64,000 nucleotides of DNA from Phycisphaerae bacterium RAS2 (GTDB taxonomy: Bacteria; Planctomycetota; Phycisphaerae; UBA1845; UTPLA1). The notes beneath the pieces were generated by a model. It was not told where the DNA came from. It did not search any database and saw only the letters and a program-made list of their open reading frames with translations. This document shows positions 1 through 8,500 of the stretch, in pieces (position 1 is the stretch's first letter; each line of letters starts with the position of its first letter). Position numbers and translations under genes: made by a program. The stretch is taken from assembly GCA_007753915.1 (NCBI GenBank), contig CP036352.1:1488001-1552000 (forward strand), given 5' to 3'.

Positions 1-556
1 AGCCGCTGCCGGGTTGGATGATGTGATAACCGTGCTTCATCAGCGCCGCGGCGTTTTCCTGAACGATCGGGTTCTCCCACATGCGCGTGTTCGCGGCCGG
101 GGCGAGCAGGATGGGACAGTCGGCCGACATGATCATCGTACTGACCAGGTCGTCGGCGATGCCGTGCGCGATCTTGCCGAGCATGTTCGACGTGGCCGGC
201 GCGACGATGAACAGGTCCGCGGCTTCGGTGAGTCGCAGGTGCTGTGGGTCGTGATAGTTCGCCTCGCTCCAAAGCGTGGTGAACACCTGCCGCGCGGTGA
301 GCGCCTGGAACGTGAGCGGCGTGATGAACTTCTGCGCGGCGTCGGTCATGGCGACGGTGACGCCGCAGCCGCGCTGCACGAGCGCCGAAACGAGGTAAGC
401 GGTCTTGTAGGCCGCAATGCCGCCGCAAACACCGACGACGACCTCGTAGCCGCGAAGCGGGGCGTCCTCGCGCGAGGCGGCAGCACCCAGCGCCACGGGC
501 GGCGCATCCACGCGGCCGGGGTGCGGCGCAATCGGACTAGGCGTCTTGTTCGCCAC
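1..556 (-). CDS. coaBC: CoaBC, phosphopantothenoylcysteine decarboxylase part (3' end outside window)
   Basis: Flavoprotein that decarboxylates phosphopantothenoylcysteine in coenzyme A biosynthesis; in most bacteria it is fused to the CoaB synthetase. The minus-strand reading gives a typical CoaC domain: the start motif GVCGGIAAYK, then TEAADLFIVAPATSNMLGKI and the substrate-clamp region APAANTRMW, all in one open frame to the window edge. About 185 codons are visible, so the CoaB half, if fused, lies beyond base 1. The chosen start is a GTG at 556 that overlaps the end of rpoZ by 20 bases. It gives about 40 residues of low-complexity leader before the flavoprotein fold, so a GTG further in (about 511) is also possible. 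The cluster yicC-gmk-rpoZ-coaBC is a common bacterial arrangement and supports the call. Confidence 0.9.
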   Translation of the reverse strand, partial: MANKTPSPIAPHPGRVDAPPVALGAAASREDAPLRGYEVVVGVCGGIAAYKTAYLVSALVQRGCGVTVAMTDAAQKFITPLTFQALTARQVFTTLWSEANYHDPQHLRLTEAADLFIVAPATSNMLGKIAHGIADDLVSTMIMSADCPILLAPAANTRMWENPIVQENAAALMKHGYHIIQPGSG

Positions 557-758
557 CGCCGTCCTCGGCATCGTTGTAGGCGATCTTGCCTTCGATGATT
601 TCGCGGATGGCAATTTCCATCGGCGTCATGCGGCCCGGCTCGATGAGCGGGCGCGCGCCCATCATGAGCTGCTTCCAGCGCTTCTGGATCAGCGCGGTCA
701 GGCGGAAACGGCCGCCGACCTTGTTGATGATATCCTCGTTCTTCAGGTCCTGAATCAT
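537..758 (-). CDS. rpoZ: RNA polymerase omega subunit
   Basis: Small accessory subunit that helps fold and assemble the beta' subunit of RNA polymerase. The 73-residue product begins MIQDLKNEDI and has the conserved RFRLTALIQKRWKQL stretch followed by the acidic tail seen in omega proteins. The ATG at 758 is preferred to one 21 bases upstream because GAGAGG lies about nine bases before it. The gene sits directly after gmk and overlaps coaBC, the usual order for this cluster. Small size and moderate conservation are the only limits to the call. Confidence 0.88.
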   Translation of the reverse strand: MIQDLKNEDIINKVGGRFRLTALIQKRWKQLMMGARPLIEPGRMTPMEIAIREIIEGKIAYNDAEDGGGEQDA

Positions 759-771
759 GGTGCGGTTCCTC

Positions 772-1377
772 TCAAGCAATCGCTGGTTGACTTCGCGTCG
801 GGCGCGACAGGATCAGGTCGCGGACCGATTGTACCGTATTTTCCAGATCGTCGTTGACGACGAAGTGATCGTAGCAGCCGGACTCGTTGGCGAAGCGGAT
901 TTCGCCGTCGGCCTTGGCCAGTCGCTCGCGGATCGCTTCGGCGGGATCGGTGTTTCGGCCGACAATTCGCTGCTTCTGGGCCTCGGGCGTGGGCGGCAGC
1001 AGGAAGATCGCGACGGCGTCGGGCATCTTGCGGCGGACCTGGATGCAGCCCTGGATGTCGATTTCGAGAATGATGGAGCGACCTTCGCGGACAGCCTGCT
1101 GCACGGCCTTGAGCGGCGTGCCATATTGGTGGCCATAGACTTGGGCGGTTTCGAGCAGTTCGCCGGCCTTGTCCATGCGAGCGAACTCGTCGGGCGCGAC
1201 GTAGTGGTAGTCACGCGAGTTTTTCTCGCCGGGCCGGGGCTTTCGCGTGGTGACCGAGACGCTGAATTCCGCGGGCAGCAGATCACACAGGCGGTGGCAG
1301 ATCGTGGACTTGCCGACGCCGCTGGGGCCGCTGATGACGACGACGCGGCCGGTGGTTGGTTTGGAATTCGTGGTCAT
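772..1377 (-). CDS. gmk: Guanylate kinase
   Basis: Phosphorylates GMP to GDP with ATP, in the cytoplasm, for nucleotide and (p)ppGpp pools. The 201-residue protein has the P-loop SGPSGVGKST near residue 16, the GMP-binding segment SVTTRKPRPGEKNSRDYHYV, and the lid and core motifs ILEIDIQG and IFLLPP. Length is normal for the family. It lies between yicC (24 bases away) and rpoZ (13 bases away) on the same strand, so co-transcription is likely. The Shine-Dalgarno is weak. Confidence 0.96.
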   Translation of the reverse strand: MTTNSKPTTGRVVVISGPSGVGKSTICHRLCDLLPAEFSVSVTTRKPRPGEKNSRDYHYVAPDEFARMDKAGELLETAQVYGHQYGTPLKAVQQAVREGRSIILEIDIQGCIQVRRKMPDAVAIFLLPPTPEAQKQRIVGRNTDPAEAIRERLAKADGEIRFANESGCYDHFVVNDDLENTVQSVRDLILSRPTRSQPAIA

Positions 1378-1401
1378 GCTGCGTTCGCTCGAAGCCGGAT
1401 T

Positions 1402-2283
1402 CTAGGCGACGTTTTGAACTTGTTCCTTCATGCGGTCGATGGCGGCCTTGATCTCCACGACGTGGCGTGAGATGGCGGCGTCGGCGGCCTTGCTGCCGAT
1501 GGTGTTGGCCTCGCGGAGCATTTCCTGCGCGAGGAAATCGAGCCGCCGGCCGGCTTCCTGACCGGAGCGGCAAATCTCGGCGAACTGATCGAGGTGGCTG
1601 GCGAGCCGGGCGATCTCTTCGTTGATGTCGCATCGTTCAGCGAAGATGGCGACTTCGCGGATGATGGAGTCCTTGTCGAGTTCGACGCTGGCGCCGGCCA
1701 CCAGTTGCTGTAACCGAGCGAGCAGGCGCTTGTGATATTCTTCGACGACGCCGGGGGCGCGGGACTGGATCTCGGCCAGCCGCGAGCGGATCTCGGTGCA
1801 TTGGGCGGAGAGGTCCTTCAGCAGGGCCTCGCCTTCGACGGCGCGCATTTTCAGCAATTTGTCGATGGCTTCGTCGACGATCTTCGATGCGGCGGCGAAG
1901 CGGGCTTCGAGCACTGACTCATCCGGCTCGGCCGATTCGTACACGCCGGGCAGTTCCAGCAGGGAGGCGAGGTCGATGCGAGCGGCGCCGAGCTTGGCGG
2001 CGAGGGGGGCCAGCCGCTCGGCGACCTTTTCCAGCGCGGCCTGATTGATCTGGCTGTCGGCAGCGCCGTTCTCGTCTCGGACGCGCAGATTGAAGACGAT
2101 GCTGCCGCGGCCCAGGCGGGTTCGGAGTTGCTTGTCGAACTCGGCTTCGTAGCGCTGGAGCGAGTCGGGCAGACGCAGGGAGGACTTGAAGTAGCGGTTG
2201 TTGACGCTGCGAATCTCCGTGCGGTAGCTCACGCCGTCAATGTGAGCCTGGGCAGCGCCAAAACCGGTCATGCTGGAAAGCAT
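1402..2283 (-). CDS. yicC: YicC-family endoribonuclease
   Basis: YicC proteins are conserved stress-linked endoribonucleases; the E. coli member has been reported to act on RNA, including small RNAs. The 293-residue product starts MLSSMTGFG, the family signature, and continues with EIRSVNNRYFKSSLRLP. It ends with the conserved C-terminal block containing RRLDFLAQEMLREANTIGSKA, which holds the most conserved acidic and arginine residues. Length is typical. It is the first gene after a 170-base gap containing a 20-bp tandem repeat, and is followed by gmk. The exact substrate here cannot be read from sequence. Confidence 0.93.
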   Translation of the reverse strand: MLSSMTGFGAAQAHIDGVSYRTEIRSVNNRYFKSSLRLPDSLQRYEAEFDKQLRTRLGRGSIVFNLRVRDENGAADSQINQAALEKVAERLAPLAAKLGAARIDLASLLELPGVYESAEPDESVLEARFAAASKIVDEAIDKLLKMRAVEGEALLKDLSAQCTEIRSRLAEIQSRAPGVVEEYHKRLLARLQQLVAGASVELDKDSIIREVAIFAERCDINEEIARLASHLDQFAEICRSGQEAGRRLDFLAQEMLREANTIGSKAADAAISRHVVEIKAAIDRMKEQVQNVA

Positions 2284-2350
2284 CTACAAATGTCTCCTCG
2301 GTCGCGGGGCGGCGGAATCAACTCGGCTGAAAGCGCCCGCTTCCTTGCGG

Positions 2351-2410
2351 TCGCGGCTCGGAAAAACGGATCGCGGCTTTGAAAAACGGGGCGCGGCTCG
2401 GAAAAACAAG
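2351..2410. repeat. Three tandem 20-bp units between secG and yicC
   Basis: Three consecutive units start at 2351, 2371 and 2391. Each reads (T/G)CGCGGCT(C/T)(G/T)GAAAAAC plus three variable bases, and a fourth begins at 2411 before diverging. The array sits downstream of the secG stop and upstream of the yicC start, on the transcribed strand of that operon. The core GCGGCTCGGA recurs in other intergenic gaps (near 12871 and 35371). Function unknown; it could be an RNA processing or termination element. Confidence 0.8.
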
Positions 2411-2452
2411 TCGCGGTGATGAATTCAACGCTCGGAGCGGCGGACCGCGGGA

Positions 2453-2986
2453 TCAGTTCGGCTTCGACTCGCCGGCGGGCGGCGTCGACTGCGCCGGCGG
2501 CTGTGCATTGCCCGATGGCGTCGTCGGTTGGGCCGCGCCCGAACCGGTCGCGGGCGTCGTGTCAGCCGAGTTCTTCGGCGGCTGGTTCACGAGCGGGGCG
2601 GACGTCTGCACGTTGACCGGTTGAGCATCAATCGGTGTGGCGGTCGTATTCGGCGCGGCGCCGCCGGTCGTCAACGGGGCTTCGGCCGGTGCCTGCGTGC
2701 CGGTGGCTGCGTTGACGGGTGTAACGGCCCGCTCAAAGACGAAGACCGCCGAGATGGACAGGATGATGAAAACCCCGGCGAGGCCTACGGTGACCCAGGT
2801 GAGGAAATCGCCGGTCTTGGTGCCGAAGGCGGTGTGCCCGCCGACGCCGCCGAACGCGCCGGAGAGACCCGACCCGCGATTCTTCTGGAGCAGGATCAAC
2901 CCGATCAGCAGCAGGGAGACCAGCACAATAAAGAAGGTCAGAATGACCTGTCCAAACGTCGCAACGAGAAACGTACCGGGGAACAT
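2453..2986 (-). CDS. secG: SecG preprotein translocase subunit with extended C-terminal tail
   Basis: SecG is the small membrane partner of SecYE that assists SecA-driven protein export. The first ~85 residues carry the two transmembrane helices (about residues 10-32 and 63-85) joined by the diagnostic loop QKNRGSGLSGAFGG. The following ~90 residues are low-complexity, rich in Pro, Thr, Ala and Gln, giving 177 residues against the usual 75-120. Such tails occur in other planctomycete and actinobacterial SecG proteins and are probably disordered. The gene follows tpiA by three bases, an arrangement common in bacteria (tpiA-secG). Confidence 0.93.
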   Translation of the reverse strand: MFPGTFLVATFGQVILTFFIVLVSLLLIGLILLQKNRGSGLSGAFGGVGGHTAFGTKTGDFLTWVTVGLAGVFIILSISAVFVFERAVTPVNAATGTQAPAEAPLTTGGAAPNTTATPIDAQPVNVQTSAPLVNQPPKNSADTTPATGSGAAQPTTPSGNAQPPAQSTPPAGESKPN

Positions 2987-2989
2987 GAT

Positions 2990-3796
2990 TCAGTGTGATC
3001 CTTTCGCTCGGAGCGCGGCTTCGATGATCGCGTGGAAATCGGCCGACTTGAGACTTGCCCCGCCGACCAGCGCGCCATCAACGTCGGGGCACTTCATCAA
3101 ACTGGCGGCGTTATCAGGCTTTACGCTGCCGCCGTATTGTATGCGAATTCCCTCCGCAACGCGCGGGCCGCACAAACGGGCCAATTCGCGGCGGATATGG
3201 GCGTGGGCTTCCTGGGCCTGTTCCGGCGTGGCGTTCCGGCCGGTCCCGATGGCCCAGACCGGCTCGTAGGCGATGACGATACCGGCCGCGGCGTCGCCGG
3301 CGAGCCCTGCCAGGCCGCCTTCGAGCTGGCGAGTAAGCACCTTTTCCGTCACCGCCGCATCCCGCTCGGCCAGCGTTTCTCCAACGCAGAGGATCGGGGT
3401 CAGCCCGGCAGCGAGTACGGCCTTGCACTTGGCGTTGATCATCGCGTCGGTTTCGCCGTGGATGTGGCCGTTGGCGTCCTTCGGACCGATGGTGTGTCGG
3501 CGTTCGCTGTGGCCGAGGATGACGTAGGACGCGCCGGTTTCGCGGATCATGTCGGCGGAGATTTCGCCGGTGAACGCGCCGGATTTCTCGTGCCAGCAAT
3601 TCTGGGCGCCGAGCTTGATCGGCGAGTCGGCAATGGCCTTGGCCATGGGGAAGAGGTAGACCGACGTCGGGCAGATGGCGATGTCGATCGTGGGGCTGCC
3701 GCTGATGCGCGCGCGGAGTTCGGCGACCAGCGCGCGGGCTGCGGCGAGGTCGAGGTTCATTTTCCAGTTGCCGGCGACAAAGGGTCTTCGAGCCAC
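2990..3796 (-). CDS. tpiA: Triosephosphate isomerase
   Basis: Interconverts dihydroxyacetone phosphate and glyceraldehyde 3-phosphate in glycolysis and gluconeogenesis. The 268-residue protein shows all signature motifs: AGNWKMN at the N terminus, ILGHSERR (catalytic histidine), AYEPVWAIGTG (catalytic glutamate and flexible loop), and YGGSVKPDN near the C terminus. The start is a GTG at 3796, four bases after the pheA stop, so translation is probably coupled. gap, which encodes the next glycolytic enzyme, lies elsewhere in the window at 13.1 kb. Confidence 0.97.
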   Translation of the reverse strand: MARRPFVAGNWKMNLDLAAARALVAELRARISGSPTIDIAICPTSVYLFPMAKAIADSPIKLGAQNCWHEKSGAFTGEISADMIRETGASYVILGHSERRHTIGPKDANGHIHGETDAMINAKCKAVLAAGLTPILCVGETLAERDAAVTEKVLTRQLEGGLAGLAGDAAAGIVIAYEPVWAIGTGRNATPEQAQEAHAHIRRELARLCGPRVAEGIRIQYGGSVKPDNAASLMKCPDVDGALVGGASLKSADFHAIIEAALRAKGSH

Positions 3797-3800
3797 GGTG

Positions 3801-4880
3801 TTACTCCGTCATGATCTCGGTGGACTTGGGATATGAGCCAAGGACGCGCAAGACAGCGCAGTGCGTGCGTGCGGTTTCGATCGCCGATTTGATCGGCGCG
3901 TCGTCCGCGTGTCCGTCGATGTCTGTGAAAAAGCAGTATTGAGACTCGCCGGCGGCATGCGGGCGTGAGGTAATCATCGTCATGTTGATGCCGGCCTTCT
4001 GAAAAACGAGCAGGACATTGACCAGCGCGCCGGCCTGGTGAGCAGTGATGAAAAGCAGGCTGGTGCGGTCGTTTCCGGTGGGGCGGGGGCCGTCGCCGCC
4101 GAGGACGAGGAAGCGTGTCGCGTTGTTGGGGTTGTCCTGAATGTTCGGCGCAAGGATTTTCAGGCCATAGAGCTTGGCGGCCAAGGCGCTGCCGATGGCG
4201 GCGGCGTGGGGCTGCTGGGCGGCCATCTCGGCGGCCTTGCTCGTGCTGGGCGCGGGGGAGATTTTCTTCGAGAGGCCTGTTTCGCTTAGCCAGCGCTGGC
4301 ATTGGGAAAAGGCCTCGGGCTTGGAGTACACGACGGTGATTTCATCCTGCCGGCAGTTGGCGAGCAGATTGTGGCGGATGGCGCGGGTCATTTCGCTGCA
4401 AATGCGGACATCGTAGTTGGTGAAGGCGTCGAGGGTGTCCAGCACCGCTCCGCCGGTGGAATTTTCAACGGGCACGACACCGTAATCGAGTCGCCCGTTG
4501 GCCACGTCCTCGACGACGCCGCGAATGTCGACGCGAGGCTCGTATTCCACTGATGAGCCGAAGCGGCCCAGGGCGGCTTCGTGCGAAAACGAACCGGCGG
4601 GTCCGAGGCAGCCAACGCGCGGGGCGCGCTGCAGGGCAAACGATGCGGACATGAGTTCCTTGTAGATGGTCGCCATCGCCGCGCGGGTTAACGGCCCCTT
4701 CGAGAGCGCGGCGACGCGCTGAAGCACCTCGCGTTCGCGTTCGGGAGCAAAGACGGCGACGCCGGAGGCGCGTTTGACAAGGCCGATCTCAACCGCGACG
4801 GCCGCGCGCTCATTGAGCAGCTTCACGAGCTGCACATCCAGCTCATCGATGCGTTGTCGCAGTTCATCAAGCGTGGCCAT
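3801..4880 (-). CDS. pheA: Bifunctional chorismate mutase / prephenate dehydratase (P-protein)
   Basis: Converts chorismate to prephenate and then to phenylpyruvate for phenylalanine synthesis. The 359-residue product has a chorismate mutase domain (residues ~1-85, LDELRQRIDELDVQLVKLLNER), a prephenate dehydratase domain starting GCLGPAGSFSHEAA (~95-270), and a C-terminal ACT domain (~280-355). The ATG at 4880 begins MATLDELR; a longer frame reaches 5075 but has no domain content. The GALV part of the phenylalanine-binding site is present (AGALVNVL), but the usual ESRP motif reads TSRP, so feedback control could differ. It is the first gene of the minus-strand run ending in coaBC. Confidence 0.95.
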   Translation of the reverse strand: MATLDELRQRIDELDVQLVKLLNERAAVAVEIGLVKRASGVAVFAPEREREVLQRVAALSKGPLTRAAMATIYKELMSASFALQRAPRVGCLGPAGSFSHEAALGRFGSSVEYEPRVDIRGVVEDVANGRLDYGVVPVENSTGGAVLDTLDAFTNYDVRICSEMTRAIRHNLLANCRQDEITVVYSKPEAFSQCQRWLSETGLSKKISPAPSTSKAAEMAAQQPHAAAIGSALAAKLYGLKILAPNIQDNPNNATRFLVLGGDGPRPTGNDRTSLLFITAHQAGALVNVLLVFQKAGINMTMITSRPHAAGESQYCFFTDIDGHADDAPIKSAIETARTHCAVLRVLGSYPKSTEIMTE

Positions 4881-5018
4881 GTCATGTTCCGCGCTGCCCG
4901 GTCGCGTGCTGCCGCGTACAAAGCCCCGTAGTAGATAGCGGCGGTGGAAAGGTGTCAAAAGCGAAAGGAAGAGAGCTGAATTTCGGCTGCCAGGAGGGCG
5001 GGGGGGCGGTTCGGGCGA

Positions 5019-5047
5019 TTGAGAAAGCACGGTCTTGACGATAGAAT
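5019..5047 (+). promoter_or_regulatory. Sigma70-type promoter for the secreted protein at 5127
   Basis: TTGAGA at 5019-5024 and TAGAAT at 5042-5047 are separated by 17 bases. Each box matches the consensus at five of six positions. The predicted transcript would have a leader of about 70 bases before the ATG at 5127. The rest of the 4881-5126 gap, between the divergent pheA and this gene, shows nothing else clear. Prediction from sequence only. Confidence 0.55.
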
Positions 5048-5126
5048 GGCAGGTTCGAGGGGTGGTCCGACCCATTCCGGATTTGGCGAGCCGTGGATGG
5101 TGTGTTGTTACCGGAGGAGAGCGAAG

Positions 5127-6479
5127 ATGAACCGAATCACTGGATTACTCTGCGCAGGGATCGCGGCCGCTGCCTTGGTTGCCGGTGCGGCGGTGGCGGC
5201 CGGGCCGGATGTCGTGGTGTCTGACAGCACGACGCTATCGAGCTATGGGCCGGTGGGAGCGTTGCGAGCGTATTCGATTGGCTCCAGCACCTGCAACATC
5301 GGGAATCAGAATCTGGCGTGGACGAACAACAACACGCCCGGCTTTGCGATGAATGCCTATCGGCTGCACGACGGGCGTCTGATGCAGATCGGCATGTCGT
5401 GGGTGAAGACGGCGTGCTGTGCATTCGCCGACCCGAGTTGCGGTATGTCGTGCAACGGGGCTGCCGGGAGCCAGCTCGGCGCAGGCTGTCAGGATGTTTA
5501 CACGTCGGGCTGGAACGCGGGACAGGGACGGCTGGCGCGTCGGTCAGGGATCAATGCCTTCACGGGCGCGTTTGCGAATGCCGATGGCGCGACGGGCGAT
5601 GCGATCTTCAAACGCCTGCAAGTACTCCAAAGCGACATGGACCCGGCGAACTTCCCGGGAGCGTTGTTCTTCTTTGAAGGCGTATACGCCGCTTCGGATG
5701 ATGCGACATGGCAGAACTGGCTGAACAACGCCTCGTACAAGCGTGTGACGTTTAACGCGTCGTATGCGCCGACTTATCAGGGCAGCATCTTCCAATTCAA
5801 GGCCGGCATTCACGCATGGAAAGACCACGGACTCGGACCCAATACGCCCGATCCGGCTGTAACAATTACGAACGTAGATATTCCGGCCGAGGGTCGGCTG
5901 ATCCTGGGGCACAAAGTCACGAATCTCGGCGGCGGGCTGTGGCGCTACGACTACGCCCTGTACAACCTCAACTCCGACAAATCGGTCGGCGAGGTCACGG
6001 TCGCCGGGCCGGCCGGCGTGACCTATACGAACATCGGGTTCAACGACGTGAACTATCACTCGGGCGAAATCTACGACAACACCAACTGGGGATCGGCGTC
6101 GGGGCCGGGCGGGGTCACCTGGCAGAGTCCGCAGACCCATGCACAGAATCCCAACTCGAACGCGCTTCGCTGGGGCACGATGTACAACTACTGGTTCACG
6201 GCGAACACGCCGCCGCGCAACGGCTCGGTGGCGATTGGTTTGTTCAAGCCGCATACGCCGCAATCGGTGAGCGCGACGACCCTGGTGCCCAGTTGCTTCC
6301 TCGACGGCGACATGAACGGTGACGGCTCGGTGAACGGCGCCGACGTGCAGGACTACGTCAACTGCGCGCTCGCTCCGGGTCTGCTCACGGCGGGCTGCTT
6401 CTGCGCTGACATGGACGAGAACGACGTCGTCAACGATCTCGACACGACCGCGTTCGTCGCCGCGCTGTTGAACGGCTGA
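5127..6479 (+). CDS. Secreted protein with C-terminal dockerin-like tail, function unknown
   Basis: The 450-residue product starts with a clear Sec signal peptide (charged MNRITG, then a run rich in Leu, Ala and Val ending near VAAGPD), so it is exported. The start at 5127 is set by GGAGGAGAG just upstream; the open frame reaches further back without a signal. The body contains many Asn, Gly and Tyr and several cysteines (CCAFADPSCGMSCNG), and I do not recognise its fold. The last ~60 residues form two dockerin-like calcium-binding repeats, DMNGDGSVNGADVQDYVNC and DMDENDVVNDLDT. No cohesin partner is in the window. Such tails are common on planctomycete exported proteins. It may be an extracellular or cell-envelope protein. 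Confidence 0.85.
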   Translation: MNRITGLLCAGIAAAALVAGAAVAAGPDVVVSDSTTLSSYGPVGALRAYSIGSSTCNIGNQNLAWTNNNTPGFAMNAYRLHDGRLMQIGMSWVKTACCAFADPSCGMSCNGAAGSQLGAGCQDVYTSGWNAGQGRLARRSGINAFTGAFANADGATGDAIFKRLQVLQSDMDPANFPGALFFFEGVYAASDDATWQNWLNNASYKRVTFNASYAPTYQGSIFQFKAGIHAWKDHGLGPNTPDPAVTITNVDIPAEGRLILGHKVTNLGGGLWRYDYALYNLNSDKSVGEVTVAGPAGVTYTNIGFNDVNYHSGEIYDNTNWGSASGPGGVTWQSPQTHAQNPNSNALRWGTMYNYWFTANTPPRNGSVAIGLFKPHTPQSVSATTLVPSCFLDGDMNGDGSVNGADVQDYVNCALAPGLLTAGCFCADMDENDVVNDLDTTAFVAALLNG

Positions 6480-6559
6480 TCCGTTGCGGCGAGCGACCGC
6501 ATCGCATAGCCTGTCGCGCGTTTATCCGGCGTTCATCGGGCCGGCCGCGCGGCGCATTC

Positions 6560-7753
6560 ATGAAAATCGCCTATTTTGACTGCTTCAGCGGAGCGAGCGG
6601 GGACATGATCCTCGGCGCGCTGCTGGCAGCGGGCGCGCCGGAAGCGGCATTTCGCAAGCAGCTTGGCCGACTGGGCGTCGGCGGTTACGAGCTGGGCATT
6701 CAAGCCATCCGCAAGCAGGGCTTCGCCGCGACCAAGGTGGATGTTCACGCAGCCGAGCAATCGAGCCACCGACACCTGCACCATATCGCCCGGATTATTC
6801 ACGACAGCGGTCTGTCCGCCACGGTCAAGGATCGCGCGATAGGCGTGTTTACGCGACTGGCCGAAGCCGAGGCGAAGGTCCACGGCACGTCTGTCGAGAA
6901 GGTTCATTTTCACGAGGTCGGCGCGATCGATGCCATCGTGGATGTCGTCGGGGCGGTCATCGGGCTGGAACTGCTCGGCGTCCGGCGCATCGTCTGTTCG
7001 TCGGTGCCGGTCGGTTCCGGCACCGTGAAGTGTCAACACGGCGTCATGCCTGTTCCCGCGCCGGCGACGGCAGAACTGTTGCGCGGCGTGCCGCTGGCTG
7101 CGTGCGAAGAGTCGGGTGAGCTGACGACGCCAACCGGCGCAGCGATTCTCACGACTTTGGCCGATGCATTCGGTCCCGTACCCGACATGACAATCCAATC
7201 GATTGGGTACGGCGCGGGCACGCGCGACGGGCAGACGCGGCCGAATGTTTTGCGCCTGCTGATCGGCGAGGCCGGCGGACCCGCGGCAGATGCCGAGCGC
7301 GTCGACGAGATCGTCGTACTGGAAACCAACCTAGACGACGCCACCGGACAGCAGGTCGGCCATGCGCTCGATGCGCTGTTCGCGGCTGGGGCGGTGGACG
7401 TGTTCACCACGGCGATCCACATGAAGAAGAACCGGCCCGGCGTCTTGCTGACCGTGCTGGCCCCGGTGGATCGCGTGTTTGCCTGCGAAGAGGTGCTGTT
7501 CACTCACACGCCGACCTTCGGGATTCGCCGGCATGCGTGTTCTCGCACCAAGCTGGAGCGGCGAATTGAAACGGTGGACACGAAGTACGGACCCGTTCCC
7601 GTCAAGGTGGGCATGTGGGCCGGGCGAGTGTTGACCGTCACGCCGGAACACGACGATTGCGTTCACCTTGCGGCCAAGTGCGGTGTCTTGCTCCGTGACA
7701 TATACTTCGCGGCGCAGCAGGCTGGCCGTGCCCGGTACGGTCTGGACCATTGA
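6560..7753 (+). CDS. larC: LarC, nickel pincer cofactor biosynthesis protein
   Basis: LarC inserts nickel into the pyridinium dithiocarboxylate mononucleotide cofactor used by lactate racemase and related enzymes, in a CTP-dependent step. The 397-residue product begins MKIAYFDCFSGASGDMILGA, the family signature, followed by KVHFHEVGAIDAIVDVVG and ETNLDDATGQQVGHALD. It has the His- and Cys-containing C-terminal part expected of the full-length protein. In lactobacilli the gene is split by a programmed frameshift; here it is one continuous frame. larA, larB and larE are not in the window, so the enzyme served is unknown. Confidence 0.93.
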   Translation: MKIAYFDCFSGASGDMILGALLAAGAPEAAFRKQLGRLGVGGYELGIQAIRKQGFAATKVDVHAAEQSSHRHLHHIARIIHDSGLSATVKDRAIGVFTRLAEAEAKVHGTSVEKVHFHEVGAIDAIVDVVGAVIGLELLGVRRIVCSSVPVGSGTVKCQHGVMPVPAPATAELLRGVPLAACEESGELTTPTGAAILTTLADAFGPVPDMTIQSIGYGAGTRDGQTRPNVLRLLIGEAGGPAADAERVDEIVVLETNLDDATGQQVGHALDALFAAGAVDVFTTAIHMKKNRPGVLLTVLAPVDRVFACEEVLFTHTPTFGIRRHACSRTKLERRIETVDTKYGPVPVKVGMWAGRVLTVTPEHDDCVHLAAKCGVLLRDIYFAAQQAGRARYGLDH

Positions 7754-7780
7754 CTCCCGGTCGCCGATCGAGGATGCGAC

Positions 7781-8500
7781 ATGATCACACTGGCGGCGTT
7801 GGTTGATCCTCCCAGTTTTCAGCAATGGGTTCTCATCGGCCTGCTCGGCGCGGCACTGCTGGTGATTGTGTTGCAGAGTCGCCGTCGGAAGGAACCCGGT
7901 CCTGGGCGGCCGTCGGCTCTGGAGCGCGCGGAAGCGGCGCTCGAGCACGCTGCGGCGCGCGATCGGAGCGCCGCATCGCGCGGCGCGGCGAATCCGGGCG
8001 GGGGCGACGCATCGCTGCGCGTGCAGAAGGATTTTGAGCAACTCCTGACGGAGCTGGAGCACCTTTCGGAGCGCATCACGCTGCAGGTTGAGGAGGAGTT
8101 CGGTCGCTTGCAGGGGCTGATGACCGAGGCGGATCGGCGCATTTCGGCGCTGCGGGTGTTGATCGAGGCGAGCCGGCAACTGCGCGAGCCCCTGCGAGGA
8201 GATGCCTCGAATGTGTCACCGAGTCTATCCGCACCGGTGCATACGCCGTCGCTGGCTTCGCATTCCGCGGCCCGATCGGACTTGCGCCCTGCAACGCCGC
8301 CGATGGCGCCCCCGATGCCGCCGGTGATCCCCACGCCGTTGGACGGTGGGCTGGAAGGCGATCCGCGATTCGCTCCGATCTTTCAATTGGCGGACGCGGG
8401 TTATCCGCCGCGCGACATTGCCCAGAAACTCGGAGAAAGCGTCGGCACGGTCGAACTGGTGTTGAATCTGCGCAATCCGTCGCAGCGGTCCGTCACCTGA
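7781..8500 (+). CDS. Membrane-anchored protein with coiled coil and C-terminal HTH-like segment
   Basis: The 239-residue product has one N-terminal membrane helix (about residues 12-30, WVLIGLLGAALLVIVLQ) followed by RRRKE, so the rest is probably cytoplasmic. Residues ~45-140 are rich in Glu, Arg, Leu and Ala and look like a coiled coil. A Pro/Ala linker leads to a C-terminal segment, FQLADAGYPPRDIAQKLGES, that resembles the helix-turn-helix of sigma-like and DegU-like domains. It follows larC by 27 bases. The stop overlaps the end of the convergent gene at 8493 by eight bases. No named family is recognised; a membrane-tethered regulator is one possibility. Confidence 0.65.
   Translation: MITLAALVDPPSFQQWVLIGLLGAALLVIVLQSRRRKEPGPGRPSALERAEAALEHAAARDRSAASRGAANPGGGDASLRVQKDFEQLLTELEHLSERITLQVEEEFGRLQGLMTEADRRISALRVLIEASRQLREPLRGDASNVSPSLSAPVHTPSLASHSAARSDLRPATPPMAPPMPPVIPTPLDGGLEGDPRFAPIFQLADAGYPPRDIAQKLGESVGTVELVLNLRNPSQRSVT

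Noticed and set aside
3032-3814. Long plus-strand frame opposite tpiA
   Set aside because: It is a reverse-frame shadow of a gene with clear motifs and has no domain of its own.
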